From Ruminococcus sp. (GTDB lineage: Bacteria > Bacillota > Clostridia > Oscillospirales > Ruminococcaceae), in assembly GCF_017464355.1 (NCBI RefSeq), contig NZ_JAFUAG010000003.1, positions 98,692 through 162,691 of the forward strand: a stretch of DNA of 64,000 bases, read 5' to 3'. The position numbers were made by a program, and so were the translations under genes. The notes beneath the pieces are model-generated. The model did no database searches, had not been told where the DNA came from, and saw only the letters and a list, made by a program, of their open reading frames with translations. Position 1 is the stretch's first letter. The number at the start of each line of letters is the position of its first letter. Positions 9,150 to 18,440 of the stretch are shown here, piece by piece.

Positions 9150-10396
9150 ATGCACAGTAACATCTCCATATTCGTGCCCCATGTGGGGTGTCCCCACAAA
9201 TGCGCTTTCTGTGACCAGAATGCCATAACAGGCAAGCAGAAGCTTCCCCATAAAGAGGACGTGGAGAGAGCCTGTCTACAGGCGCTGGGTCAGGTGGACG
9301 ACATTGCCGATACCGAGATAGCTTTCTTCGGCGGGAGCTTTACCGCTATCCCCCGAGAGTATATGCTCGAACTGCTGAGCGCAGCCCATAAGTATGTGGG
9401 GGAGGGCAGATTCAGGGGCATACGCATCTCCACCAGACCCGACTACATCGACGGGGAGATACTTGATATCCTGAAAAGCTTCGGGGTGACGGCCATTGAG
9501 CTGGGCGCCCAGTCCATGTCGGACGAGGTGCTTGAAGCCAACGAGCGCGGCCATACCGCCGAGGACGTCAGAAAGGCAAGCAGGCTTATCCGTGAATGCG
9601 GCTTTGAGCTTGGCCTGCAGATGATGATAGGCCTTTACAAAAGCTGCCGTGAGCAGGAGGACGAAACTTTCAGTGAGATAATGGCCATACACCCCGATAC
9701 GGTGCGTATCTATCCCGTGGTGATACTTAAAAACACAAGGCTAGCAGAACTGCTTGAAAGCGGCGATTACGAGCCCATGAGCTTTGATGAGGTGCTTTCC
9801 CTTTCCGCAAGGGCGCTGGGCGCTTTTACAGAAGCGGGCATAAGGGTGATAAAATGCGGCCTCCATGCCAGCGAGATCGTCGAACAGGATATGGTCGGCG
9901 GATTTTATCATCCTGCTTTCAGGGAGCTTTGTGAGGGTCTGCTTTACAGGCTCAACATGGAAGCCTTGCTGGACAAGGCAGTAGAAGAGGGCAGGCTGCC
10001 CGAAAATAAAAACGCGGTGTTCGCCGTTAAAAAAGGCTGCCTCAGCAAGGCCATAGGCCAGAAGAAAGCGAACATCGGGTACTTTGAAAAAGCGGGCTTC
10101 AAAGTGAAGATGACCGAGGAAAACGACATGGGGCTTTACGAGGTAAGGCTGCTTGATGAACTTGAAGCCGCCCACAGATATTCCATGTATAACAAAAAAC
10201 TGATAAAGCGCAGCAGGGTCTGCGGATGCTTTTACTGCAAAAAACATTTGCCCCCGATGAAGTGTCGGGCTGGATAAACGAGGGCTGCGGCACCGCACTT
10301 TGTCCATACTGCTGCACAGACAGCGTCTTAGGCGATGCAAGCGGCTGCCCCGTTACGGAAGACTTCCTGCAAAAAATGCATGAACGGTGGTTCTGA
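9150..10396 (+). CDS. Elp3-like radical SAM protein with C-terminal zinc ribbon; frame break at 10,239-10,244
   Basis: The N-terminal part is a radical SAM domain: CPHKCAFC gives the CxxxCxxC cluster motif near residue 14, followed by FFGGSFTAIP. After about residue 345 the frame runs into a small zinc-ribbon module (VCGCFYC...). In frame 0 translation stops at 10,277, cutting the ribbon short. If the ribosome slips back one base at the six-A run (TGC AAA AAA C), the ribbon continues for 50 residues with ALCPYC and ends MHERWF at TGA 10,394-10,396, giving about 415 residues. That stop overlaps the next ATG (TGATG). So the -1 frame is the ancestral 3' end; sequencing error, mutation or programmed slippage are all possible. 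Confidence 0.8.
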
Positions 10397-10821
10397 TGTA
10401 TGATGACCTCATAAAGAGCATATTGCTTGAAACATTTCTTGCGGCAGTGCTGGCAAGGAATATCGTCATGCTGATAAAGGCATTGCGCCTGCGGCGGGAC
10501 GTCAGGCAGAAGAACACGGAAGTAACAGCGGCAAGGATAACGAGGATATGGCCCTCAGCAGGCAGAAGCCGCATGGCAAGGGCTGTGTATACTGCGGGCG
10601 GAAAAAAGGTAAAAGGCACCTCGGTGTGCGCCGTCGGCATGGGGATATTCAGGCGGGGCGACGACAGAAAAGTCATAGTCGGAAAGACGGACAGCAGCGT
10701 GTTCGCCGACGATGAACAGCAGACAAAAGATGCCGTGCTGACCTGGTGGGTGTTCAGCGCGCTTGCGGGCATGGCTGTGCTTACCCTGGCGGCGGCCATA
10801 GTTTACGATGTGATGAGGTAG
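10396..10821 (+). CDS. Small membrane protein of unknown function
   Basis: A 141-residue protein with a hydrophobic N-terminal segment (ILLETFLAAVLARNIVMLI), a basic soluble middle part and a C-terminal membrane helix (WWVFSALAGMAVLTLAAAIVY). I do not recognise its family. The ATG was chosen because it overlaps the TGA that ends the shifted frame of the preceding radical SAM gene; an in-frame GTG nine bases upstream is the only nearby alternative. Confidence 0.6.
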   Translation: MYDDLIKSILLETFLAAVLARNIVMLIKALRLRRDVRQKNTEVTAARITRIWPSAGRSRMARAVYTAGGKKVKGTSVCAVGMGIFRRGDDRKVIVGKTDSSVFADDEQQTKDAVLTWWVFSALAGMAVLTLAAAIVYDVMR

Positions 10822-10826
10822 ATGCT

Positions 10827-11189
10827 ATGATGCTTGATATTGACCATTCCGACAAAATGCACCATTATTTTTCGCTGATGTGCAGGAGCGAGAGAGCTTT
10901 TCTTGACGGGCTGAGATATTTCTCCCTGGGCACTGGCCTGCAGCAGGGCGAGATAATGACAGAGTTCCCCGACAGCCCCGACAGAGAGGAGCATTTCAGG
11001 GAGCTTTACCCCGACTGCGTGGGCTTTTACAATGACTATGACCCGCCCCCGCATTTTGTTCCCATCGGGGGATTTCTGGCATACCTTGATGAGGTGTGCC
11101 GCAGATATACCGAAGATAAGGAAGAAGAATATAAGGAAAAAGTATGTGCATACCTTAAGGCCATTTCCGATAGGTACGGACATACATAG
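10827..11189 (+). CDS. Hypothetical acidic protein
   Basis: A 120-residue soluble protein beginning MMLDIDHSDKMHHYFSLMCR. It is rich in Asp, Glu, Tyr and His, without signal peptide or membrane segment. No known domain recognised. It starts five bases after the preceding membrane-protein gene and ends 45 bases before smc, so it belongs to the same transcription unit. The longer frame beginning at 10,746 is rejected because it would read through the previous gene. Confidence 0.6.
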   Translation: MMLDIDHSDKMHHYFSLMCRSERAFLDGLRYFSLGTGLQQGEIMTEFPDSPDREEHFRELYPDCVGFYNDYDPPPHFVPIGGFLAYLDEVCRRYTEDKEEEYKEKVCAYLKAISDRYGHT

Positions 11190-11234
11190 TGTACCGTTGC
11201 AGGTATACAACAACAGCTGGAAGGCGGTGAAGAA

Positions 11235-14200
11235 ATGTATCTTCGCGGACTTGAATTACAGGGATTCAAATCTTTTCCCGATAAGACCGTGCTGACCTTC
11301 GGCAAGGGCATAACCGCCGTTGTCGGGCCTAACGGTTCGGGAAAAAGTAATATATCAGACGCCATGCGCTGGGTAATGGGCGAACAGTCCTCAAAGGCGC
11401 TGCGCGGCGAGAAGATGGCAGGCGTCATCTTCCATGGGTGTGCTACCAGGAAGGAGTCGCCCTTTGCACAGGTAACGCTGACCATAGATAACGAGGACGG
11501 CGCCCTGGGCATCGACAGCGAGATAGTATCGGTGTCGAGAAAGCTTTATAAGAACGGTGACAGCGAATACCTCATAAACGGCAGCCCCGTCAGGCTTAAG
11601 GACGTAAACGAGCTTTTCATGGATACAGGCCTTGGCAAGGACGGCTATTCCATAGTCGGTCAGGGACGTATCGCGGATATCGTCAACGGCAAGGGCAGCG
11701 ACAGGAGAGAGATATTTGAGGAAGCCGCAGGTGTGGCAAAATTCCGCTATAAGAAGTCAGAGGCTGAGCGCAGGCTGGTGGAAGCGGAAGACAATATCGA
11801 GCGCCTGACGGATATACTTTCAGAGCTTGAAGGCCGTATCGGCCCGCTGGAAAAGCAGTGTGAAAAGGCAAAAAAATTCAAGGTGCTGGACGATGAGAAG
11901 ACCGCACTGGAGATCTCGGTGTGGGTCACAAGACTTGAAGAATACAGGCAGAAGCTGGCAGATACCGAGGAGCGTATAAAACTGCTGAACGAGCAGTATT
12001 CCGCCCTCAGCGAGGAACTGGCAGAGTCTGAGGATAAGATAGAGAGCGACCTGCGGGAAAGCGCTCAGTGCGCCTCCAACGCAGATGACATCAGTGAAAA
12101 GATACACGAAGCCGAACTGGCAGGCCGCAGCGGCGAAGCCGAGATAGCTGTCTGCGAGAACGACATAGCCCATATCGAAGAGAACATAAACAGGCTCAAG
12201 GAGCAGATAGAGAATTCAAGGGCGGATAAGTATTTTCTTGAAAGCGAGCTGAAACAGCGCAGGGAAGAGCTTACAGCCCTGAACGAAAAGCAGGTGCAGG
12301 ACGCAAAGGCTGTCACCGATAAGGAGCAGGAGTTCAATGACCTGCTGGACGAAGCAGATAAGTCCGATAAGGCGGTAAGCGAGGTAAATTCTGCCATAAG
12401 CGCCGCTTATCTGGAAAAATCAAGGCTCAGCTTCACGGCGGAGAGCCTGAAAAATACCATACAGGAAACTGCCGACAGACTGGCCGAGATAGCCGAGGAC
12501 AGGCAGGAGATAAGCAAAAATAAAGACCTTGCAGACAAGGAGCTGGAAAAGCTCAGAAAACAGCATACCGAAAAGCAGGAAGCCAAAAGCGAAAAGGATA
12601 ACGTCCTGGGGGGCATGACCAGGCTGCTGGAAAAGCGAAGAGAAAAGCTGGGTGCAGCGGTCAATGCTTTCTCTCAGGCGGAGAGCAGGCTGACGGAAAC
12701 GGTCAGCAGGCTCAATATCCTCAAAGACCTCGAACGCTCCATGGAGGGCTTCGGCTACTCGGTAAAGCATATAATGAACGCAGTGAAGCAGGGGCGCATA
12801 AGCGGTGTCTGCGGAACTGTGGCACAGCTGGTGGGCGTTGAGAGCAGCTACTCGGTGGCGGTGGAAACTGCCCTGGGGGGCGCTTTGCAGAACATCGTGG
12901 TGGAGAACGAAGACTCCGCCAAAAGGGGCATACGTCTGCTGAAAGAGAGCAAGGCAGGCAGGGCGACTTTCCTGCCCATAACCTCCGTAAAGGGGCAGCG
13001 CCTTGACGACCGCAGCCTTGAAAACGAGGAAGGCTTTGTGGCGCTGGGCTGCGATATAGTCACCTATGACAAGAAGTATGAGGGCATAGTCCGCAGCCTG
13101 CTGGGCAGGATATGCATTGCTGAGGATATCGACTCAGCCTCCCGCATAGCAAGGGCCCATGGCTATAAGTTCCGTATAGTCACGCTGGACGGCCAGGTGG
13201 TAAACGCAGGCGGTTCCTACACAGGCGGCAGCGTTTCAAAAAGCACAGGCATACTCACCAGAAAAAATGAGATAAACGACCTCGAAGCAAAAAAGCAGAA
13301 GCTTGAAGCCGACAAGGCGCAGGCAGGGGACGAAAAGGAAAAACTCCGGAACGAAGCCAACAAGCTGGCAGCTGATATCGAGGGCGTTAAGGAAAACCTC
13401 AATCAGCTTGGGGGAGATATCCTCCGACTTGAACTGGAGATAAAGCGTGTCACCGAACTGTCAGCGGGATATGAGAAGTCCCTGGAGGACAGCGGCGAGG
13501 AGGAAAAGAAACTCCGTGAAAAGGCCGTGCAGGCCGATAAGGAGCTGGACAAGACCCTGAAAGATACCGCCGAGGTGGACAAGCGCATATTTGAAAAAGA
13601 AGCAGAGCTGAACGATTCCCGGGGGGAGCAGGAAAGGCTGAAGACCCGCCGCAGCGAGATAAGCACTGAGCTTTCCGAGCTGAGGATAAAGGGCGCCGAG
13701 ACCGCCAAGGATATCGAGAACTGCAAGGAGTCCATAGCGAGCCTTGAAAAGACCATAACCGAACGCGACAGCGACGGTGGCAGGCTGGCACTGGATATAG
13801 AGAACGAAAAGGAAAAGATAAAGGGCAAGCAGGCGGATATAGAGTTCATCAGGCAGAAGATAAAGGACAGCGGTGCCGAGGCCGAAAAGCTCAAAGCCGA
13901 GCTGGAAGACCAGCGCCGCAAGCAGCGGGAGTTCAGTGAGAGCGCCGAAAAACTCAGGGCAGCCCAGAAGAACAAGCTGGACGAAAAGGAAAACCTAGCC
14001 ACCCAACTGAGTCGGGGCGAGGAAAGGAAGAACTCCATTTCTGCGGACTTTGACAAGCTGGTCAACAAGCTGTGGGACGAGTACGAGCTGACCCGCACCA
14101 CCGCCGCCGAGCAGGCACAGCCTGTGGAGGATATGGCGGACGCAGAAAAGCACCTGGCTGAACTGAGGAACAAGATACGCGCTCTGGGAAACGTAAATCT

Positions 14201-14801
14201 TGGTGCTATCGAGGAGTATGCCGAGGTGAAGGAGAGGTACGATTTCCTTTCCGCACAGCTGACAGATGTGAACGTATCCAAGGAGGAACTCTGCAAACTC
14301 ATCGACGAACTCACCGAGAAGATGAAGTCGGTGTTCATGCAGAGCTTTGAGGAGATAAACCGCAACTTCGGCAGTATCTTCAAGGAACTCTTCGGCGGCG
14401 GCAGCGGCGAGCTGATACTCACCGACCCTGAGAACGTCCTTGAATGCGGCGTGGAGATAAACGTGCAGCCCCCGGGCAAGGTAATAACCAGCCTTATGTC
14501 CCTTTCGGGCGGCGAGCAGGCCATGGCGGCCATAGCTATATATTTTGCCATATTCAGGTATTCTCCAGCACCTTTCTGCCTGCTTGATGAGATAGAGGCT
14601 GCCCTGGACGACGTCAACGTTTCCAGATATGCCCAGTATCTCCACAGGCTCACGGACAAGACCCAGTTCATCACCATAACCCACCGCCGCGGTACCATGG
14701 AGGAAGCCGATGTGCTGTACGGTGTGACCATGCAGGAAAAGGGCATATCCAAACTACTGAAGATGAACGCAGGCCAGACGGTCATGCTCGATGAGCAGTG
14801 A
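11235..14801 (+). CDS. smc: Chromosome segregation protein SMC
   Basis: ATPase that, with ScpA and ScpB, organises and separates replicated chromosomes. The 1,188-residue protein begins MYLRGLELQGFKSFPDKT and has Walker A GPNGSGKS at about residue 32. Two long coiled coils flank a hinge around residues 500-670 (YSVKHIMNAVKQGRISGVCG). The ABC signature LSGGEQAM and Walker B FCLLDEIEAALDD are at the C-terminus. Length is typical. The gene lies upstream of ftsY, as in many Firmicutes, but ftsY has its own promoter here. Confidence 0.98.
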   Translation: MYLRGLELQGFKSFPDKTVLTFGKGITAVVGPNGSGKSNISDAMRWVMGEQSSKALRGEKMAGVIFHGCATRKESPFAQVTLTIDNEDGALGIDSEIVSVSRKLYKNGDSEYLINGSPVRLKDVNELFMDTGLGKDGYSIVGQGRIADIVNGKGSDRREIFEEAAGVAKFRYKKSEAERRLVEAEDNIERLTDILSELEGRIGPLEKQCEKAKKFKVLDDEKTALEISVWVTRLEEYRQKLADTEERIKLLNEQYSALSEELAESEDKIESDLRESAQCASNADDISEKIHEAELAGRSGEAEIAVCENDIAHIEENINRLKEQIENSRADKYFLESELKQRREELTALNEKQVQDAKAVTDKEQEFNDLLDEADKSDKAVSEVNSAISAAYLEKSRLSFTAESLKNTIQETADRLAEIAEDRQEISKNKDLADKELEKLRKQHTEKQEAKSEKDNVLGGMTRLLEKRREKLGAAVNAFSQAESRLTETVSRLNILKDLERSMEGFGYSVKHIMNAVKQGRISGVCGTVAQLVGVESSYSVAVETALGGALQNIVVENEDSAKRGIRLLKESKAGRATFLPITSVKGQRLDDRSLENEEGFVALGCDIVTYDKKYEGIVRSLLGRICIAEDIDSASRIARAHGYKFRIVTLDGQVVNAGGSYTGGSVSKSTGILTRKNEINDLEAKKQKLEADKAQAGDEKEKLRNEANKLAADIEGVKENLNQLGGDILRLELEIKRVTELSAGYEKSLEDSGEEEKKLREKAVQADKELDKTLKDTAEVDKRIFEKEAELNDSRGEQERLKTRRSEISTELSELRIKGAETAKDIENCKESIASLEKTITERDSDGGRLALDIENEKEKIKGKQADIEFIRQKIKDSGAEAEKLKAELEDQRRKQREFSESAEKLRAAQKNKLDEKENLATQLSRGEERKNSISADFDKLVNKLWDEYELTRTTAAEQAQPVEDMADAEKHLAELRNKIRALGNVNLGAIEEYAEVKERYDFLSAQLTDVNVSKEELCKLIDELTEKMKSVFMQSFEEINRNFGSIFKELFGGGSGELILTDPENVLECGVEINVQPPGKVITSLMSLSGGEQAMAAIAIYFAIFRYSPAPFCLLDEIEAALDDVNVSRYAQYLHRLTDKTQFITITHRRGTMEEADVLYGVTMQEKGISKLLKMNAGQTVMLDEQ

Positions 14802-14842
14802 GCCCATAAAGTAAAACAAATGTAAAAAGATATAGCAGAACA

Positions 14843-14871
14843 TTGACAGCAGGCAAGCTGTGGTTTATAAT
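14843..14871 (+). promoter_or_regulatory. Promoter of ftsY
   Basis: TTGACA at 14,843-14,848 and TATAAT at 14,866-14,871 with a 17-base spacer, both perfect sigma-A consensus boxes, 45 bases upstream of the chosen ftsY start. Confidence 0.85.
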
Positions 14872-14916
14872 AAATGGTGGAAGACCCATATCATATTCAC
14901 AAGGAGGAACAGGACT

Positions 14917-15822
14917 TTGGGATTTTTTGAAAAACTGAAAAACGGACTTAGAAAGACCAAAGAATCAATGATGGGCAGGATAGAAAGACTCCTGCACGCA
15001 TTTACCAAGATAGACGAGGACCTTTTTGAAGAGCTGGAGGAAACACTGATACTTTCCGATATCGGTGTAAATACCTCCATGAAGATCTGCGACAGGGTCA
15101 GGGACTACGTCAAGCAGAAGGGCATAACCGACCCCACCCAGATAAAGGATATCCTCAAAGATGTCATAGCTGAGATGCTGGGCGAGGAACAGCCCCTCGA
15201 TATGTCCACCACACCCTCGGTGATCCTGGTCATCGGCGTCAACGGCGTGGGCAAGACCACTACCATAGGCAAGCTGGCATACCAGCTCAAAAACGAGGGC
15301 AAGCGTGTCATCGTCGCAGCGGCAGATACTTTCCGTGCGGCCGCTATAGACCAGCTTGAAGTCTGGACAGACAGGGCAGGTGTAGAGCTTATCAAGCATA
15401 AGGAAGGCTCCGACCCTGCGGCAGTTGTCTTCGATGCGCTGACCGCCGCCAAGGCAAGGCAGGCAGATGTGGTCATCTGTGATACCGCAGGCAGGCTCCA
15501 TAACAAGAAGAACCTGATGAACGAGCTGGAAAAGATCTCCCGTATAGTCCACCAGCAGGCTGAGGGCTGTGCGCTGGAGGTACTGCTGGCGCTGGACGCT
15601 ACCACAGGCCAGAACGCAGTAAATCAGGCCGAGCAGTTCAACGAGGCCGCCAACATCACAGGCATAATACTGACAAAGCTTGACGGCACAGCCAAGGGCG
15701 GTATCGTCATAACTATCTGCGATGACCTTAAGATACCAGTAAAGCTTGTGACAGTAGGCGAGAAGATAGACGATATCCAGCCTTTCATAGCAAGGGATTT
15801 TGTGGACGCACTGTTTGAATAA
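14917..15822 (+). CDS. ftsY: Signal recognition particle receptor FtsY
   Basis: GTPase that docks SRP-bound ribosomes at the membrane. The protein begins MGFFEKLKNGLRKTKESMMG, the short form without the acidic A domain. The NG domain carries GVNGVGKTTTIGKLAYQL (G1), DTFRAAAIDQL, CDTAGRLHNKKNLMNELEKI (G3) and TKLDGTAKGG (G4/G5). Start is TTG at 14,917, preceded by AAGGAGG; an upstream in-frame ATG at 14,860 would place the promoter -10 box inside the gene and is rejected. The resulting length is 301 residues, normal for Firmicutes. Confidence 0.96.
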   Translation: MGFFEKLKNGLRKTKESMMGRIERLLHAFTKIDEDLFEELEETLILSDIGVNTSMKICDRVRDYVKQKGITDPTQIKDILKDVIAEMLGEEQPLDMSTTPSVILVIGVNGVGKTTTIGKLAYQLKNEGKRVIVAAADTFRAAAIDQLEVWTDRAGVELIKHKEGSDPAAVVFDALTAAKARQADVVICDTAGRLHNKKNLMNELEKISRIVHQQAEGCALEVLLALDATTGQNAVNQAEQFNEAANITGIILTKLDGTAKGGIVITICDDLKIPVKLVTVGEKIDDIQPFIARDFVDALFE

Positions 15823-15833
15823 GGTGCGGCTGA

Positions 15834-16286
15834 ATGATACTTATCGACTTTGGCATAATATGCCGTGAGCAGAAAAGGCGCAGGGTTCCCGAGCATATAC
15901 CAAAGGTAAGGTTTGAGAGCCACATCAGGAAAGAAAACTCAGGTGCCATGTATTACGGATACTACAACTTTGAAGCTGCCGATAAGCTGACGGGTGTGTG
16001 GTATTTTGCATGGCTGACAGATGATGTATTCCTTGAACAGAGTTTCTTCGATATTGCAGACAAAGGCAGTCCGTGGGTATATGCCGTACCCGAATGGGAG
16101 AAAACCGTAAGAGAGATACTTGCGTTTTATCTCAAAGCATCACCCATACACAAAATAGCCGTACTGCTGAGGATACAGGACAGATCCGAAAATGTGACCC
16201 ACGAGGAATGCAGCCTTGATGAGTTCATGGATAAGCTGAGAACGGGAGATGTAAGGTGGAACGAGCTTTACAACATCGGCGGATAA
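15834..16286 (+). CDS. Hypothetical protein
   Basis: A 150-residue soluble protein rich in aromatic residues (GAMYYGYYNFEAADKLTGVW, FAWLTDDVFLEQSFF). No signal peptide, membrane segment or known motif. It lies 11 bases after ftsY and 25 bases before rdgB, so it is probably cotranscribed with them. I do not recognise a family. Confidence 0.65.
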   Translation: MILIDFGIICREQKRRRVPEHIPKVRFESHIRKENSGAMYYGYYNFEAADKLTGVWYFAWLTDDVFLEQSFFDIADKGSPWVYAVPEWEKTVREILAFYLKASPIHKIAVLLRIQDRSENVTHEECSLDEFMDKLRTGDVRWNELYNIGG

Positions 16287-16311
16287 CAGAGATAAGAGTG
16301 GAAGTGGAAAA

Positions 16312-16890
16312 ATGAAACTTGTAATAGCAAGCAACAATAAGGGCAAGATAAGAGAATATAAGCAGCTGCTGGAAAAGCACGGCTATGAGGTCATGAGCCA
16401 GGCAGAGGCGGGGCTTGAACTTGAAGTTGAAGAAACAGGCACCACCTTTGCCGAGAACTCAGCCCTGAAAGCAAGGGCAGCCTATGAAAAGCTGGGCTGT
16501 GCAGTGCTGGCAGACGACAGCGGTCTTGCGGTAGATGCCCTGAACGGCGAGCCGGGGGTCTATTCAGCAAGATACGGCGGTATCGACGACGACAAGGAAA
16601 GATGTGCCTACCTGCTGAAAAATCTGGAAGATGTTCCCGATGACAAGAGGGGCGCCCACTTTGTCTGCACCATACACTTCATAGATACCGACGGCAACGA
16701 GATCTGTGTAGAGGGCAGGGTGTACGGCGAGATAAGCCGTGAACCCGTGGGCGAGAACGGCTTCGGCTATGACCCCGTGTTTATCTACAAGGGCAGAAGC
16801 TTCGCTGAGATACCCGCTGAGGAGAAGAATGCAGTTTCCCATAGGGGAGATGCCCTGCGCAAGCTTGAAGAGAAGCTCAGTGAAAGATGA
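16312..16890 (+). CDS. rdgB: XTP/dITP diphosphatase (RdgB/HAM1 family)
   Basis: Removes deaminated purine nucleotides from the pool by hydrolysis to the monophosphate and pyrophosphate. The 192-residue protein opens with the family motif KLVIASNNKGKIREYKQLL. It also has the conserved ETGTTFAENSALKARAAYEK, LADDSGLAVDALNGEPGVYSAR and GFGYDPVFIY stretches, which bind substrate and magnesium. Its end overlaps the next gene by four bases (ATGA). Confidence 0.96.
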   Translation: MKLVIASNNKGKIREYKQLLEKHGYEVMSQAEAGLELEVEETGTTFAENSALKARAAYEKLGCAVLADDSGLAVDALNGEPGVYSARYGGIDDDKERCAYLLKNLEDVPDDKRGAHFVCTIHFIDTDGNEICVEGRVYGEISREPVGENGFGYDPVFIYKGRSFAEIPAEEKNAVSHRGDALRKLEEKLSER

Positions 16891-17537
16891 GATACGCAGA
16901 ACTTGAAAAACACTGGCAGCGTGTATTTGAGCTGGAGTGGCTTTCCCTGAGGGAGGGCAGCAAGGCCATTGCCGCAGTTATCACCGATGACAAAGGCAAT
17001 ATAATTTCCGAGGGCAGGAACATGACCTGCGAAGCTGTCATACCCAACCCCGCCGCAGCCCATGCGGAAACAGAAGCCGTAAGGGCGCTGGACAGGAGCA
17101 GATACCCCGATAAGTGGGGCTGTGTCCTCCATGCAGGGCTGGAGCCTTGCGTGATGTGCATGGGTACCCTGGTCATGGGCGGTATAAGACGGGTGGAGAT
17201 AGCCGCCCGTGATGATTTCGGCGGCGCCATGAAGCTTATAGATATGTTCGGTTTTTCAAGGAGCAAGGGCATTCAGGTAAGCTGGCTGGATAACGGCCTG
17301 GGCGATATGCAGCGGGCTTTCCAGACCCTGCGTGAACTGCTTTACAATGAGGATAAGGAAAAGCTTGAGCGCATGATGAAGGATCTCAGCGTGCATAATA
17401 AAAAGGGCGTTGAAGCCGCAAAGAAATTTTTTGAAGACAATAAACTCACAATAGACAGCCTGAGCCGTTTTACCGCAGAAATGGTATTTGACGGCCTGGC
17501 AGACTATATTGAAGAATACCGAAAGGAAAGAATATGA
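16887..17537 (+). CDS. Nucleoside/cytidine deaminase-like protein
   Basis: Zinc-dependent deaminase fold: AAHAETEAV supplies the zinc ligand and catalytic glutamate, and GLEPCVMCMG the PCxxC pair. The 216-residue protein has about 70 extra residues after the deaminase core, ending in a helical segment that includes KKFFEDNKLTIDSLSRFTAE. The substrate is unclear: the HAE...PCxxC spacing is shared by TadA, guanine deaminase and free-nucleoside deaminases. It overlaps rdgB upstream and yhbY downstream by four bases each, so it is translationally coupled in an operon with nucleotide and RNA maintenance genes. Confidence 0.8.
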   Translation: MRYAELEKHWQRVFELEWLSLREGSKAIAAVITDDKGNIISEGRNMTCEAVIPNPAAAHAETEAVRALDRSRYPDKWGCVLHAGLEPCVMCMGTLVMGGIRRVEIAARDDFGGAMKLIDMFGFSRSKGIQVSWLDNGLGDMQRAFQTLRELLYNEDKEKLERMMKDLSVHNKKGVEAAKKFFEDNKLTIDSLSRFTAEMVFDGLADYIEEYRKERI

Positions 17538-17830
17538 TAACAACTAAGCAGAGAGCAGAACTGAAAAGTATCGCCATGAAGCTTCGCCCCGCATTCCAGA
17601 TAGGCAAGGGCGGCCTCAACGATGCACAGACCGCCCAGATAGATGACTATCTGAGGGTGCATGAGATAATAAAGGTCAAGGTGCTGGATAACTCGCTGTA
17701 TACCGCAAGGGAAGCCGCAGAGGAACTGGCAGAAAAGATAAGCGCTGAGGTGGTGCAGGTCATCGGGTCAAATCTGGTGCTGTATAAGCGCAATGAGGAG
17801 GAGCCTGTCATAAGGTTCAGGTCAAAGTGA
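17534..17830 (+). CDS. yhbY: YhbY-type CRM-domain RNA-binding protein
   Basis: A 98-residue single CRM-domain protein associated with assembly of the large ribosomal subunit. Diagnostic stretches are LKSIAMKLRPAFQIGKGGLN with the GKGG loop that contacts RNA, HEIIKVKVLDNS, and the C-terminal VVQVIGSNLVLYKRN. It overlaps the deaminase gene upstream and nadD downstream. Clustering with nadD, yqeK and rsfS is typical in Firmicutes. Confidence 0.93.
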   Translation: MITTKQRAELKSIAMKLRPAFQIGKGGLNDAQTAQIDDYLRVHEIIKVKVLDNSLYTAREAAEELAEKISAEVVQVIGSNLVLYKRNEEEPVIRFRSK

Positions 17831-18438
17831 AAAATATAGGCATCTACGGCGGCACCTTCGACCCTGTCCATAGGGGACACAGGCGGCTGCTCGAAATGGC
17901 CGTGAAGCACTGCGGCCTCGATGAAGCCATAGTCCTCCCCGACAGGATACCGCCCCATAAGCAGGCGGACGGCCTGGTCTCAGGGCAGGACAGACTTGAA
18001 ATGTGCAGACTGGCTTTCGGGGATATGGAAAACGTCACCGTCAGCAGCTGGGAGATAGACCGTGAGGGCAAAAGCTATTCGGTCATCACCCTCAGACATT
18101 TCAGGGAGGTGTTTCCCGAGGACAAGCTGTGGTTCATCATGGGCAGCGATATGCTCACAAGCTTCCGCAAATGGTACCGCTATGAGGAGATACTCACCCT
18201 GGCAGGACTCATCTGTATGACCCGCTATAACGGCGATGACGCCGAGCTTGAAGCTGCTGCCGAAAGCCTGCGGGCAGAGGGCGGCGATATAAAGCTGGTG
18301 CCTGTGGAGGCGCTGGAGGTCTCAAGCTCTCACATCAGGGCTGCCCTGGCAGCAGGGGACAGATGTGATGATATGCTGGACGAAAGGGTGCTTCGGTACA
18401 TACGCAGCAAAGGGCTGTATAGAAAGCAAGAGGGGTAA
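17827..18438 (+). CDS. nadD: Nicotinate-nucleotide adenylyltransferase
   Basis: Forms deamido-NAD from nicotinate mononucleotide and ATP. The 203-residue protein has the nucleotidyltransferase motif GGTFDPVHRGHRRLLEMA (with the HxGH of this superfamily), then LPDRIPPHK and LWFIMGSDMLTSFRKWYRYE. The C-terminal VSSSHIRAALAAG is the ISSTxIR-type motif. Start is GTG overlapping the yhbY stop. NadD-YqeK-RsfS order is standard. Confidence 0.96.
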   Translation: MKNIGIYGGTFDPVHRGHRRLLEMAVKHCGLDEAIVLPDRIPPHKQADGLVSGQDRLEMCRLAFGDMENVTVSSWEIDREGKSYSVITLRHFREVFPEDKLWFIMGSDMLTSFRKWYRYEEILTLAGLICMTRYNGDDAELEAAAESLRAEGGDIKLVPVEALEVSSSHIRAALAAGDRCDDMLDERVLRYIRSKGLYRKQEG

Positions 18439-18440
18439 AG

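Noticed and set aside
10746-10826. Upstream extension of the hypothetical gene at 10,827
   Set aside because: The extension overlaps the preceding gene's coding sequence in another frame and yields atypical Cys/Gly/His-rich sequence without an RBS.
11258-11275. tRNA T-arm-like GATTCAAATC
   Set aside because: It is inside the smc coding sequence, and no cloverleaf can be formed around it.
13403-14785. A 460-codon minus-strand frame inside smc
   Set aside because: Its Ser-rich composition is the antisense reading of Glu/Lys-rich coiled-coil codons; smc is certain.
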